NCBI GenBank assembly: GCA_964412555.1
Contig: CAYPPG010000092.1
Coordinates: 1-21,000 of the forward strand
Source: CAYPPG01 sp964412555
GTDB taxonomy: Bacteria > Hinthialibacterota > Hinthialibacteria > Hinthialibacterales > Hinthialibacteraceae
Reading direction: 5' to 3'
Length of the DNA stretch: 21,000 bases
Shown here: piece after piece, positions 1-7,815 of the stretch
How the letters are laid out: every line of letters starts with the position of its first letter
Position numbering within the stretch: the stretch's first letter is position 1
The notes under the pieces: model-generated
The model's database searches: none
Told to the model about the DNA's origin: nothing
Seen by the model: the letters and a program-made list of their open reading frames with translations, nothing else
Program-made: the position numbers and the translations under genes

Positions 1-152
1 CTGTCTATACTCTACCAAACTATGATGAAAGAATCCAGCAAAGAAGAGTTGTTGCTATATTATTGATTCGTGAGTTGGCAAGCACAAGCATGGCAATCCT
101 TTATCACCGGCATCATCGCGGTCTTACTTTCATTGGCCCGAGGGTAGCAGTG

Positions 153-2213
153 CTACTTGACCCCCAGTACCATGATCGTATCCCCGATATCCAAATCGAT
201 CACCAATCGGTCAAAAAGCGGAGTCACGGAGAGCCGTCTCCAACTGTCATATGTATGGGTGAGCTTGTTCACTTCAAGATAGCTCCGCGTGGCGAGGATG
301 TGAAAGCCGAACTGTTGCAATGTTTCGAGTAACTTGCGGCGGGAAAAATAGATCAAATGCGTATCACTGGATATCCACTGGGGGCCGTATAGATAATGCA
401 CGATACTCTCTGCGCAAGGAGTTTTTAATTTCAAAATTCCCCCCGGCTTTAGTAAATCGTATAATTTACGGAAAATCGGTTTCGGATCGGGCACATGTTC
501 GATGACATCCATCATTGTAATCAAATCGAACGATTCTTTTTCAAAAGCGGCGTCTTCAATCGTTGCAACGCGTGCATCCAGATCAAGAGATTTCGCCAAA
601 TCCACTGCTTGATCATCCAAATCGATTCCAGCAACCTGCCAGCCCCGGCAACGGTATTGCAACATGGTCGTTCCGACTGAACAGCCGACATCGAGCATTC
701 TACGTCCATTGCCCCTTTCATCTTCAAAACGGGGCAAGGAAAACTCCGGTTCCCAAAACCGTTCTTTTCTCCCGAACATTTTCCCAGCTTCTTCCGGCGG
801 CTGTGATAGAATTTCATCCAGCGAACGCCGGAAAAATTGCTGCAACGGGCTTCCTTGTGCCGCTTCATCCAAATACAATTCTCCGATGGTTTCCGGCAGT
901 GGCTGGGGATTGGCGTACAAAAATTCGCAATCTTTGCATTGTCCTCTGATCCATTGCGGAACCGGATCGAGGTATGTGGGTTGGAAATTGGATGAGCCGC
1001 ATAAGGGGCAGGAAATCGTCTGATATTTTTCTGTTTGCAAGAGTCTCTCTTTTGGTTTTTCCCAGTCGTCCCGGTATTCTCCAATACGATCCTGCCATTT
1101 GTGCTTTTGCGCCAATTCTTGCAATTGGCTATCCAATTCTTGGGCGTCACTTTTTTTGTCTTCTATTTTTAATTCGACAATTCGTTGTAAAAAGGCGGCA
1201 AGCGGTGAACTCGGATTCATGCGCAGCGTATCATCGAAAAGCATCTGTGCACGCAAATACTCTTTGGTGAAGAGACACACAATCCCAGCGTTCGCGAAAT
1301 GGATGTGATCGTGTTCACCTAGTTTTGCATAGAGTTTTTCCGCTTCTTCATAACGCCGGACAGCAGTGAGAGCGTGAGCATAGGTTTCTTTTCCCTCGAC
1401 GGTATGAGGGGGATTTTTGTCTAACATTGAAATTGCTGTTGTCGCATATCCTGCATGCAAGTTGACACGCGCGAGTTTTTCCATCGCCTGGTGAGCGCCG
1501 TTGCGAAAGGCGATGTGTCTCCATACAATTTCCGTGTCATACTCCGGAAATAAAAATTCACGTTTTTGATACAAGGCCTCTGCCGTTCGTTCCGCCCATT
1601 CCGGCGAATGAGGAGATGCGGTTGCTGCTCCCCGCGCCAAAACATAGGCTTCACTCCATCGTTTTTTATCCGCAAAATAACGGTACAAACGGAAAAACAA
1701 GGCATCGCGAATCGCAGGAATGAATACGATTTTCGCCGTGCTTACAATACCAAGATTGGCCAGAATCCGCGAAAGTGTACGGCGAGAGATTTGCCGTCCT
1801 TGGACTTGATTCGTGCGAAGCCGGCGATATAGGCGCAATGCTGAAAATGGCCGCCCCAATCGTAAAAACGTTTCGAGCAACTCGGTTTGAAACGGAAACG
1901 GTTCCGGAGCCATCGAAACCGCCCGCTGCATGGATTGCACGCTTTCATCGACATACCCCAACCGAAAACAGACGCGGGAAAGTAATTGAAACGCGTCGGG
2001 TACCGTAGGCATCAATTGAACCAGCTGCCGAGCTGCCTTGTACGCCTCTTCGCCATATCCCCGATAAAACAAATTCCAAGCATAGTGCGCCCAAGCGTCC
2101 GGATAGTCCGGATTCTCCTCGGCAAAACATCTCAAATTTTCCATTGCTTCAGGATCATTTACCCTCAGTTGCTCAAGTATGGCTTCCATTCGTTCTGATA
2201 AAGTTGACATCAT
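153..2213 (-). CDS. TPR-repeat protein fused to zinc ribbon and class I SAM-dependent methyltransferase
   Basis: 686 residues in three parts. Residues about 1-370 are helical and TPR-like (repeated patterns such as DAWAHYAWNLFYRGYGEEAY and AFQLLSRVCFRLGYVDESV). A four-cysteine ribbon follows: CPLCG near 401 and CKDC near 425. The C-terminal part is a class I methyltransferase of the Methyltransf_23/UbiG-like type: motif I LDVGCSVG near 505-512, acidic loop GIDLD, then DVIEHVPDP near 569 and a post-motif LLKPGGILKLKTP. The ribbon-plus-methyltransferase arrangement is common in enzymes acting on sugars or polysaccharide and lipid intermediates; the TPR half probably docks a partner. The substrate cannot be read from sequence. 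The start is one of two adjacent ATGs (2213 or 2210). AAAGG upstream sits 4 or 7 bases away, so the second may be used. No signal peptide is visible, so it is probably cytoplasmic. It is divergent from the nitrilase-fold gene at 2444. The methyltransferase call is secure; the biological role is not. Confidence 0.9.
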   Translation of the reverse strand: MMSTLSERMEAILEQLRVNDPEAMENLRCFAEENPDYPDAWAHYAWNLFYRGYGEEAYKAARQLVQLMPTVPDAFQLLSRVCFRLGYVDESVQSMQRAVSMAPEPFPFQTELLETFLRLGRPFSALRLYRRLRTNQVQGRQISRRTLSRILANLGIVSTAKIVFIPAIRDALFFRLYRYFADKKRWSEAYVLARGAATASPHSPEWAERTAEALYQKREFLFPEYDTEIVWRHIAFRNGAHQAMEKLARVNLHAGYATTAISMLDKNPPHTVEGKETYAHALTAVRRYEEAEKLYAKLGEHDHIHFANAGIVCLFTKEYLRAQMLFDDTLRMNPSSPLAAFLQRIVELKIEDKKSDAQELDSQLQELAQKHKWQDRIGEYRDDWEKPKERLLQTEKYQTISCPLCGSSNFQPTYLDPVPQWIRGQCKDCEFLYANPQPLPETIGELYLDEAAQGSPLQQFFRRSLDEILSQPPEEAGKMFGRKERFWEPEFSLPRFEDERGNGRRMLDVGCSVGTTMLQYRCRGWQVAGIDLDDQAVDLAKSLDLDARVATIEDAAFEKESFDLITMMDVIEHVPDPKPIFRKLYDLLKPGGILKLKTPCAESIVHYLYGPQWISSDTHLIYFSRRKLLETLQQFGFHILATRSYLEVNKLTHTYDSWRRLSVTPLFDRLVIDLDIGDTIMVLGVK

Positions 2214-2360
2214 AAAACCTTTACATCAAAAATCTCGGAGCACGAGCATCCCTGCCCGCATCTTTCAACGCGCGCACTTTCTTTCATTCTTCCCAATCCG
2301 ACTATACGAACCATTCGAATTGAGAAAAGATAGTATACAGGACGAGAGCGGATTCAAGAA

Positions 2361-2389
2361 TTGCAAATGGTTTTGAATTTGCCTACAAT
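2361..2389 (+). promoter_or_regulatory. sigma70-type promoter for the nitrilase-fold gene
   Basis: TTGCAA (2361-2366) and TACAAT (2384-2389) are separated by exactly 17 bases, a 4/6 and a 5/6 match to the -35 and -10 consensus. A transcript would start near 2396, leaving a leader of about 48 bases before the ATG at 2444. It lies in the divergent gap and points at the plus-strand gene. This is a motif match only. Confidence 0.55.
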
Positions 2390-2443
2390 CCAAGTAGAGT
2401 TAGAAAATCTTTGAACAGGATTCAGGAAAGGGAGAGCGGGAAT

Positions 2444-3481
2444 ATGAATCAAAAAAATACCATGAAAAGAAGAAATTTTTTGCGCGGCGCTTCGGCAAGT
2501 GTCGGTATGGGTTTGATTGCGGCGACAAGCAAGGTAGAAGCCGGTGAGGAGAGTAATCGATTGAATCACCGGCAGAATGTGTGGATTGCCTCGATAACAC
2601 AAGACCGCCTGTCAGCCGGCTCACTAGACGGCATGCTTCGGAAGGTGATTGGCAGGATGGAAGAAACTCTCCCATCGCGCCCGGATATCATTTGTTTACC
2701 CGAAGTGTTTCCGTATCACGGCGTGCAAAACTCACCCCCCTTATCGGAACAGGCGGAAACCGTTCCAGGACCGATCACCGAACGATTTGCCGATTTTGCC
2801 AAAACCAATCAGTGTTATGTGATCTGCCCGTTTCATACAAAAGAGAATGGAACCATTTACAATTCAGCAGTGTTGATCGATCGCAAAGGAAAAGTCGTGG
2901 GAGCCTATCACAAGATTCACCCGACAGCCGGTGAATGTGAAAGCGGCGTGATGCCCGGTCCGGTCGATCCGCCCGTTTTCGAAACGGATTTCGGGACTAT
3001 CGCCATGCAAATCTGTTTCGATGTCAATTGGCATGACGCCTGGCATCGGCTGCGGAAAAAAGGGGCGGAAATCATCTTTTGGCCGAGCGCGTTTCCAGGA
3101 GGCCGCATGCATAACGCCATGGCCTGGATTTCGAAAGCGCATATCGTAACAAGCACGTGGAACGATCCCTGCCGCATTATCGATATCACCGGCGATGAAA
3201 TCGCTGCCAGCGGCCGGTACGAACATTGGGTGTGCGCCCCGGTCAATTTGGAAAAGGCGATCATCCACACCTGGCCATATACGCAGAATATCCATGATTT
3301 CATGAAGAAATACGGGCGGCAAGCACAGATAACAAGACTGCATGACGAAGGATGGACAGTCATCGAAAGTGTTTCGTTGAATATTCCATTGAAAGAAGCC
3401 TTGGAAGAATTTGAAATCCCGACTCATACGGAGCATATTCAACAAGGGGATGAGGTGCAGAATAAACATAGAAGAACTTAA
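2444..3481 (+). CDS. Tat-leader carbon-nitrogen hydrolase (nitrilase superfamily)
   Basis: 345 residues from ATG 2444, chosen over an upstream in-frame TTG (2411) because GGAGAG lies at 2431-2436, 7 bases before the ATG. The N-terminus has a twin-arginine motif (KRRNFLRG), a weak hydrophobic stretch (VGMGLIAAT) and a likely cleavage region near VEAG, so the protein is probably exported folded by Tat. The nitrilase catalytic triad is complete: Glu87 in PEVFPYHG, Lys157 in YHKIHP, Cys191 in MQICFDVNW. The family hydrolyses non-peptide C-N bonds (amides, carbamoyl groups, nitriles). The substrate is unknown, though an amidase or N-carbamoyl hydrolase is likelier than a true nitrilase. It stands alone, with its own promoter candidate and AT-rich sequence after the stop. 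Family confidence is high, export confidence moderate. Confidence 0.9.
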   Translation: MNQKNTMKRRNFLRGASASVGMGLIAATSKVEAGEESNRLNHRQNVWIASITQDRLSAGSLDGMLRKVIGRMEETLPSRPDIICLPEVFPYHGVQNSPPLSEQAETVPGPITERFADFAKTNQCYVICPFHTKENGTIYNSAVLIDRKGKVVGAYHKIHPTAGECESGVMPGPVDPPVFETDFGTIAMQICFDVNWHDAWHRLRKKGAEIIFWPSAFPGGRMHNAMAWISKAHIVTSTWNDPCRIIDITGDEIAASGRYEHWVCAPVNLEKAIIHTWPYTQNIHDFMKKYGRQAQITRLHDEGWTVIESVSLNIPLKEALEEFEIPTHTEHIQQGDEVQNKHRRT

Positions 3482-3882
3482 TACCTCGCAAATAATTGTC
3501 GACATGCGAAATATTTATAATTTTATATTTTAGAGGTAGCAGTACTAGGAAAATTTTAAAAAGATTCTTCAGAGAATTCAACGACACAAACCGCTTCCAG
3601 TATAAAGAATTGATTTTGGATGCTGAAAAAAAGAGTATTTAAGATGGGATTGGAGAAAAGTGCGCCTGTTTTTTGAATTTTTTGATAAAACCGGTCAAGT
3701 GAACCAAAAAACCTTCGATTTTTTGAGAGATCAACTTGACATGGCATATATTGTCATGAGAGAATTAAATGAAAATAAAAAAAAGTATATTTTTTGTTTT
3801 AAATGGGCAATTCCGGTCGAATTAAAAAAACGGGAAAATTTCACGGTTCAAATTGGAAATACCGATTGAGAGGAGTCATTCA
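3482..3882. other. AT-rich intergenic stretch before the large secreted protein
   Basis: About 400 very AT-rich bases with no convincing gene. It contains one doubtful 69-codon ORF (listed separately), a TTGACA-like hexamer (3736-3741) inside the split inverted repeat TGACA-N10-TGTCA (3737-3756), and AGGAG at 3871-3875, which is the ribosome binding site of the next gene. I see no clear intrinsic terminator for the preceding hydrolase gene. A possible promoter (TTGTCA 3751-3756, 17 bases, AATAAA 3774-3779) is weak. Confidence 0.6.
3660..3869 (+). CDS. doubtful small ORF, 69 residues
   Basis: An open frame from GTG 3660 to TGA 3867-3869, ending 13 bases before the ATG of the large secreted protein. 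GGAGA (3652-3656) is only 3 bases before the GTG, too close for normal spacing, and no better start is seen. The product would be lysine- and phenylalanine-rich with no recognised domain. The base composition matches the AT-rich spacer, so chance is the simplest explanation. A short leader ORF coupled to the next gene is the alternative. Confidence 0.2.
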   Translation: MRLFFEFFDKTGQVNQKTFDFLRDQLDMAYIVMRELNENKKKYIFCFKWAIPVELKKRENFTVQIGNTD

Positions 3883-6800
3883 ATGTCCAATTATAAAGTC
3901 TATGTATTATTTTTTTTGATTCTTGCATCCCCTTCAATTCTTGAAACCTTCTCAGAATCGAAAACAGCACAGAATACCAATCCGCTATCGAATCCAAACC
4001 AATTCACGTTCTTTCCCGATGATGAAGTAATCGCCCTCACGATTAATAGGAATGACCCGAAGGATGGAACAGTAGTTCTTTATGATTTCGCTGACAGCAG
4101 TCTCCATGGCGCGGATACGAAAAATAAGTCAGAAGTGGAGTGGACCCTTTCGAATTTCATTGATACTGACAATTGGGGCAAAGGGACTATTCGGATGGCA
4201 TCCGGCCGGATTACAGAGGCGACACGAGATCAAATTGTCGGAGCCTATTACAATGCGGATGGAAGTCTCCATGTCCGGCTTCTTTCGAACGATACGATGT
4301 TATCGTCGACAACTTTGAGCGGCCGAATCAACGAAAGCGTTGTTTCGAAAGATTTTTCTGTATTTGACCGCTTTGATATCGCGGTCGGCGATATTGACGG
4401 ATTGATCGATAAAAACGGCTTTTACCATGATGAGATCATCATTTCTTCATATTGTTTCAAAGATCCCAATATCAAGCAAATCGCATTACAAGTGACCGTC
4501 CTCGATTCGAATTTACAAGAGCTGTATTCCTGGGAGAAAGTAACCTATGCTGGTCGAATTGCCATGGATCTTGGAGACATCGACGATGATGGGATACTTG
4601 AAATCACATTGATCCAAGCGGTCCAAAAAGGAGCGCAAACAAAGAATACAGTTACTTACATTCTGGAGAAGGAATCGGCGTTTGATCAGACGTATGAGTT
4701 GGAGCTGCCACTGAGCCATTATGCCGACATAACCGCGGGCTCGTATCGTGGGCTTTCACGAGATGATATCGCGGTCATCTACATTGACGAAGATCAGAAT
4801 GCAATAATTCAGTTGATTTCATTGGACAGTAAATCCGGCACACTGACGAAAAACGAAAAAAAAATGATCAACGATTCAAAAAATTCCGTGCTTACGGTCT
4901 CAATCGACTCTGGTCTCTTTCAGTTTCAACCTTCAAATAATTTAACCATACATCACAAGCAAATTCTTGCTTCTTATCAATCTGGAACGGCCTCCTGTGT
5001 CTGGAGAGCCTTGTGCCTATGCACACCTTCAAATTCCTTGGATAGCATCGATATCGAGAGGGCAGGCGATAATGGGTCTTTAGACTGGAGCAATGGCCAT
5101 TATCATGAAAATCCCCAAATGGTCATTCCTACGGGCTTGTTTGGTAAACAAAGCGACTCACCCAGCATCCAGGCCGCCAGTTTATATATGGATGCGATTA
5201 CAGACTGGACTTATGCTTGGTGTGTTGGGTTTCTTGCCCTCGAAAACCATGCGGACAGTTTCAATGAAAGTATGCATGTTTTTAAAAATCGTTCGGACTC
5301 TACCACTTGCGTCGATTATGTGAACTGCATAGCATCCTGCGACATCGACGGCGACTCTTTATATCTTGGCGCTCCAGCCCATGTTGTCATTCATAACTTG
5401 CATGAGGTTATTTCCATTATCCAGTCGCCTCCGAAACATATCGATTATCTGCCCGACTCCAATGGCGAGTGGGCTACAAGAAATATAAGCGTCGAAGATG
5501 ATTATTATGTCAAAATGGAAGACCATGAGCAAAATGCCGTTAAAACAACAACCCAAAGCAAGACATCGTTTAATATCGGCGGAAGCGCCAAACTGTCTTT
5601 TACAACGAAAGAAGACCTTTGGTTTGGCAGCGATACAAGCCAATTCGCTTTCAAAGCGTCTTATGATTACAACAGCCGAAAAGAACAATGGGAATCAAAT
5701 TATAAGACCTGCGGAAGAGATGAGATTGCAATAGCTAGAAGCGACGATCATCTTCATGTTTATACGAAACAAATCAATATATGGTCGTACCCGATGTATG
5801 GTTTGAAAACGGATAATCATCCTCAAGGTTATTTACAATATACCATTCCCGATTCAAATCCCCACGAGTTGTTTGGAGGAGGTTTGGGTCATCTTGATTT
5901 CTACAATCCAGATCATATCCCGATCAACATGCTTAGTTACCCGGAATATGACAATGAATCACCTAACTCTCTCGCTCTTGACGATCAGAATAACCCCATC
6001 CTGTGCATTGGCAAAAATACGGTGTATGATATCATGAGCGGAGCCGCCGATGTTCTTAGCCTTTCGTGGGTCTCCGAGAATGAAAAGAAAAAGTCTTTCG
6101 AATATTCCCATACGATTGGCGCTTCATTTGACTTTAAAAACACGACTTCGACTGATCTCATTATAGCAAAACAGAAATCTACAACTGAAATAAACCTCCA
6201 TAGCCAAAATAACTGGACACGATCTAAAATAAGCGATGTAAAAACAACTCAATCAAGGGGGATCACCTTGAGTATGCCCGAAGGTTCAGGGCTGAACTCA
6301 ATATGGTCCTATTCGATCAACCCTTGTGTCTATCTCGATCGAAACAAGGTCCTGAGAGTTTCTCATGAGGTTGTCTCTCCGGATAGTAACGTTTGGTGGG
6401 AAAACCACTATGGAAAAAAGCCTGATCCATCATTGTTATTGCCGTTTCGCTTCGATACGGTTTATATCACAGAGCAAAAATATTCCTATGCGCTTCAGAC
6501 GGATTTTGATACGAGAACACAAATGCGTGGACTCCGCTTATATAAGGAAGGCGAGAACATAGAACTATCGACTGCTATTTATGACGGTGACTGCGTTGAT
6601 GTCGGCGTCAGGTGCGGTAATTTCAGCCTGTATTCGCAGAAACCGAGCTTTGACCTGCTTCTTGAATATATCCCGTTTGATACAATCAACAATACTGAAT
6701 TCGGTCAACGCAAATCCATTGGTACCGTGCGAGTCAACAATCTTGGAGCAAGGGAAATTCGGGAAGTGACAGTTCCTTGGAATACAACCGGTTTGGGCGG

Positions 6801-7458
6801 TTCAATCGAAGGAAGCGCTCAGTATTACCGTCTTTATGTGACGATCGATCCTAAGAATGAGGTTGATGAAATTCACGAATGGAAAGATGCGGATGGCAAT
6901 CGTCTTGATCACGGCAATAATGAAGGTCATTGGCCTTCAACAAATGGATGTGCAATTTACTACCCCCAAACCGGCAAGAATACGGGCAATACGACCAAAT
7001 CCACCAATCTTCTCACTCGTTTTGCATTCCAAATCGTGCACGATTCAAGTATGCACGACGAATCTCTATCTATTAAAATTGATGGAAAAATCGTGTCCGA
7101 TGATGATCGGAACGTTTACATGGGGAAGCAATATGCGATCCGATGTAATTTACACTCAACGCATTATCTTGCTTCTCATCATATGCTGATTTTTGAAGAA
7201 AAATATAACAACGAAGACGATTGGAGTGTTTGGGGATCTTGCTTATTGCGGGGTGTTTCCCAAAATAACAATTATGTATGGCGCTATTGGAAACCAAAGC
7301 ATCCGGGACGCTGTGTGATCCGGGCCCATTTCTTAGAACATCCAGAAGATGCAGAAAGAGGAAACACTAAGGATACCATAATCATAAACATTATGCCGCC
7401 TGAATCACCTGTGTCCGTGAAGAATTGGGAACTGCACTCGAATGACAGCATGCGATAA
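3883..7458 (+). CDS. large secreted beta-rich protein with FG-GAP-like loops, aerolysin-like central region and CARDB-like C-terminal part
   Basis: 1191 residues. The start at ATG 3883 is supported by AGGAG at 3871-3875; an in-frame TTG at 3853 has no such support. Residues 1-25 form a signal peptide (basic Lys5, then hydrophobic VLFFLILASPSI). Residues about 30-520 carry calcium-loop-like segments resembling FG-GAP/VCBS blades: AVGDIDG near 165, LGDIDDDGILEI near 228, CDIDGDSLYLG near 484. Residues about 548-640 and 735-830 are alternating polar/hydrophobic, Ser/Thr-rich beta stretches (FNIGGSAKLSFTTKEDLWF; TIGASFDFKNTTSTDLIIA) that recall the transmembrane-hairpin region of aerolysin-type pore formers. 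Residues about 945-1010 resemble CARDB (GTVRVNNLGAREIREVTVPW; PKNEVDEIHEWKDADG). Residues about 1050-1180 look Ig-like. No C-terminal sorting signal or transmembrane anchor is visible. A secreted or surface binding protein is safe; pore formation is inference. Confidence 0.8.
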   Translation: MSNYKVYVLFFLILASPSILETFSESKTAQNTNPLSNPNQFTFFPDDEVIALTINRNDPKDGTVVLYDFADSSLHGADTKNKSEVEWTLSNFIDTDNWGKGTIRMASGRITEATRDQIVGAYYNADGSLHVRLLSNDTMLSSTTLSGRINESVVSKDFSVFDRFDIAVGDIDGLIDKNGFYHDEIIISSYCFKDPNIKQIALQVTVLDSNLQELYSWEKVTYAGRIAMDLGDIDDDGILEITLIQAVQKGAQTKNTVTYILEKESAFDQTYELELPLSHYADITAGSYRGLSRDDIAVIYIDEDQNAIIQLISLDSKSGTLTKNEKKMINDSKNSVLTVSIDSGLFQFQPSNNLTIHHKQILASYQSGTASCVWRALCLCTPSNSLDSIDIERAGDNGSLDWSNGHYHENPQMVIPTGLFGKQSDSPSIQAASLYMDAITDWTYAWCVGFLALENHADSFNESMHVFKNRSDSTTCVDYVNCIASCDIDGDSLYLGAPAHVVIHNLHEVISIIQSPPKHIDYLPDSNGEWATRNISVEDDYYVKMEDHEQNAVKTTTQSKTSFNIGGSAKLSFTTKEDLWFGSDTSQFAFKASYDYNSRKEQWESNYKTCGRDEIAIARSDDHLHVYTKQINIWSYPMYGLKTDNHPQGYLQYTIPDSNPHELFGGGLGHLDFYNPDHIPINMLSYPEYDNESPNSLALDDQNNPILCIGKNTVYDIMSGAADVLSLSWVSENEKKKSFEYSHTIGASFDFKNTTSTDLIIAKQKSTTEINLHSQNNWTRSKISDVKTTQSRGITLSMPEGSGLNSIWSYSINPCVYLDRNKVLRVSHEVVSPDSNVWWENHYGKKPDPSLLLPFRFDTVYITEQKYSYALQTDFDTRTQMRGLRLYKEGENIELSTAIYDGDCVDVGVRCGNFSLYSQKPSFDLLLEYIPFDTINNTEFGQRKSIGTVRVNNLGAREIREVTVPWNTTGLGGSIEGSAQYYRLYVTIDPKNEVDEIHEWKDADGNRLDHGNNEGHWPSTNGCAIYYPQTGKNTGNTTKSTNLLTRFAFQIVHDSSMHDESLSIKIDGKIVSDDDRNVYMGKQYAIRCNLHSTHYLASHHMLIFEEKYNNEDDWSVWGSCLLRGVSQNNNYVWRYWKPKHPGRCVIRAHFLEHPEDAERGNTKDTIIINIMPPESPVSVKNWELHSNDSMR

Positions 7459-7815
7459 CACATATTGACGGCTGTCTTGTGATACTCATCATCCAACGTT
7501 CTAACAATACTTGGGTCGCGTAACACGGTTTATGGAGATTCAAGTGGTTTTTTATAACCGTTACGACACCTGCACGGTGTAATCATCCATGGAGAGAGAA
7601 TCGATGATTTGCTGAAGATGCTCACCGCCTCCGGTTTTAAGCGTGATGTCAAGGAAGGTCTTTCCTGTTAAACGTGACGCCCGACCGACCAATTCGAAGC
7701 TCATACGCCGCCTTCAAGCCCCATAAAAAACAATGGTCATTCAATCACAACTCGTTTCATGAAAAAAAACTGTGGCGAGCTTGATTAGGGCCTTGGACAG
7801 GATTTAAATTACTCT
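7459..7815. other. convergent gap holding a possible gene remnant
   Basis: About 360 bases between two convergent genes. The interval 7561-7704 encodes an ACT-like fragment on the minus strand (listed separately). ACGGTT at 7525-7530 is complementary to AACCGT at 7557-7562; with a loop of more than 25 bases and no T run directly after the stem, it is a poor terminator candidate. A run of eight T residues would follow the peptidase gene on the minus strand (plus 7764-7771), but I could not find a GC-rich stem in front of it. Confidence 0.5.
7561..7704 (-). pseudogene. 47-codon ACT-like fragment, probable C-terminal gene remnant
   Basis: Frame from ATG (7702-7704) to TAA (7561-7563), 47 residues. 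It reads like the C-terminal half of a small beta-alpha-beta regulatory domain: FLDITLKTGGG (strand), EHLQQIIDSLS (helix), DDYTVQVS (strand). The GGGEHLQQIIDSL pattern recalls the ACT-like tails of threonine-dehydratase-type or MgtC-type proteins; this is recall, not a search. AAGG lies 7 bases before the ATG, so a small expressed protein is possible. Upstream the same frame stops at once (TGA, complement of 7714-7716), while a shifted frame continues as GLKAAYEL, which looks like an extension broken by a frameshift. A decayed remnant is the preferred reading. Confidence 0.4.

Noticed and set aside
144..156. Palindrome GTAGCA-G-TGCTAC overlapping the stop of the methyltransferase gene as possible terminator
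   Set aside because: The loop is too small and no T run follows on the minus strand.
3..332. Plus-strand frame open from the window edge (VVAILLIRELASTSMAILYH near 46-105)
   Set aside because: Protein-like to the eye at first, but its second half lies antisense to the methyltransferase and no family is recognised; the upstream part is cut by the window edge and cannot be judged.
521..1150. 209-codon minus-strand frame overlapping the methyltransferase gene in another frame
   Set aside because: Same strand, shifted frame; the real frame carries the ribbon and methyltransferase motifs.
2864..3505. 213-codon minus-strand open frame over the nitrilase-fold gene
   Set aside because: The plus-strand gene has the catalytic triad, leader and promoter; the antisense product has no recognisable motifs.
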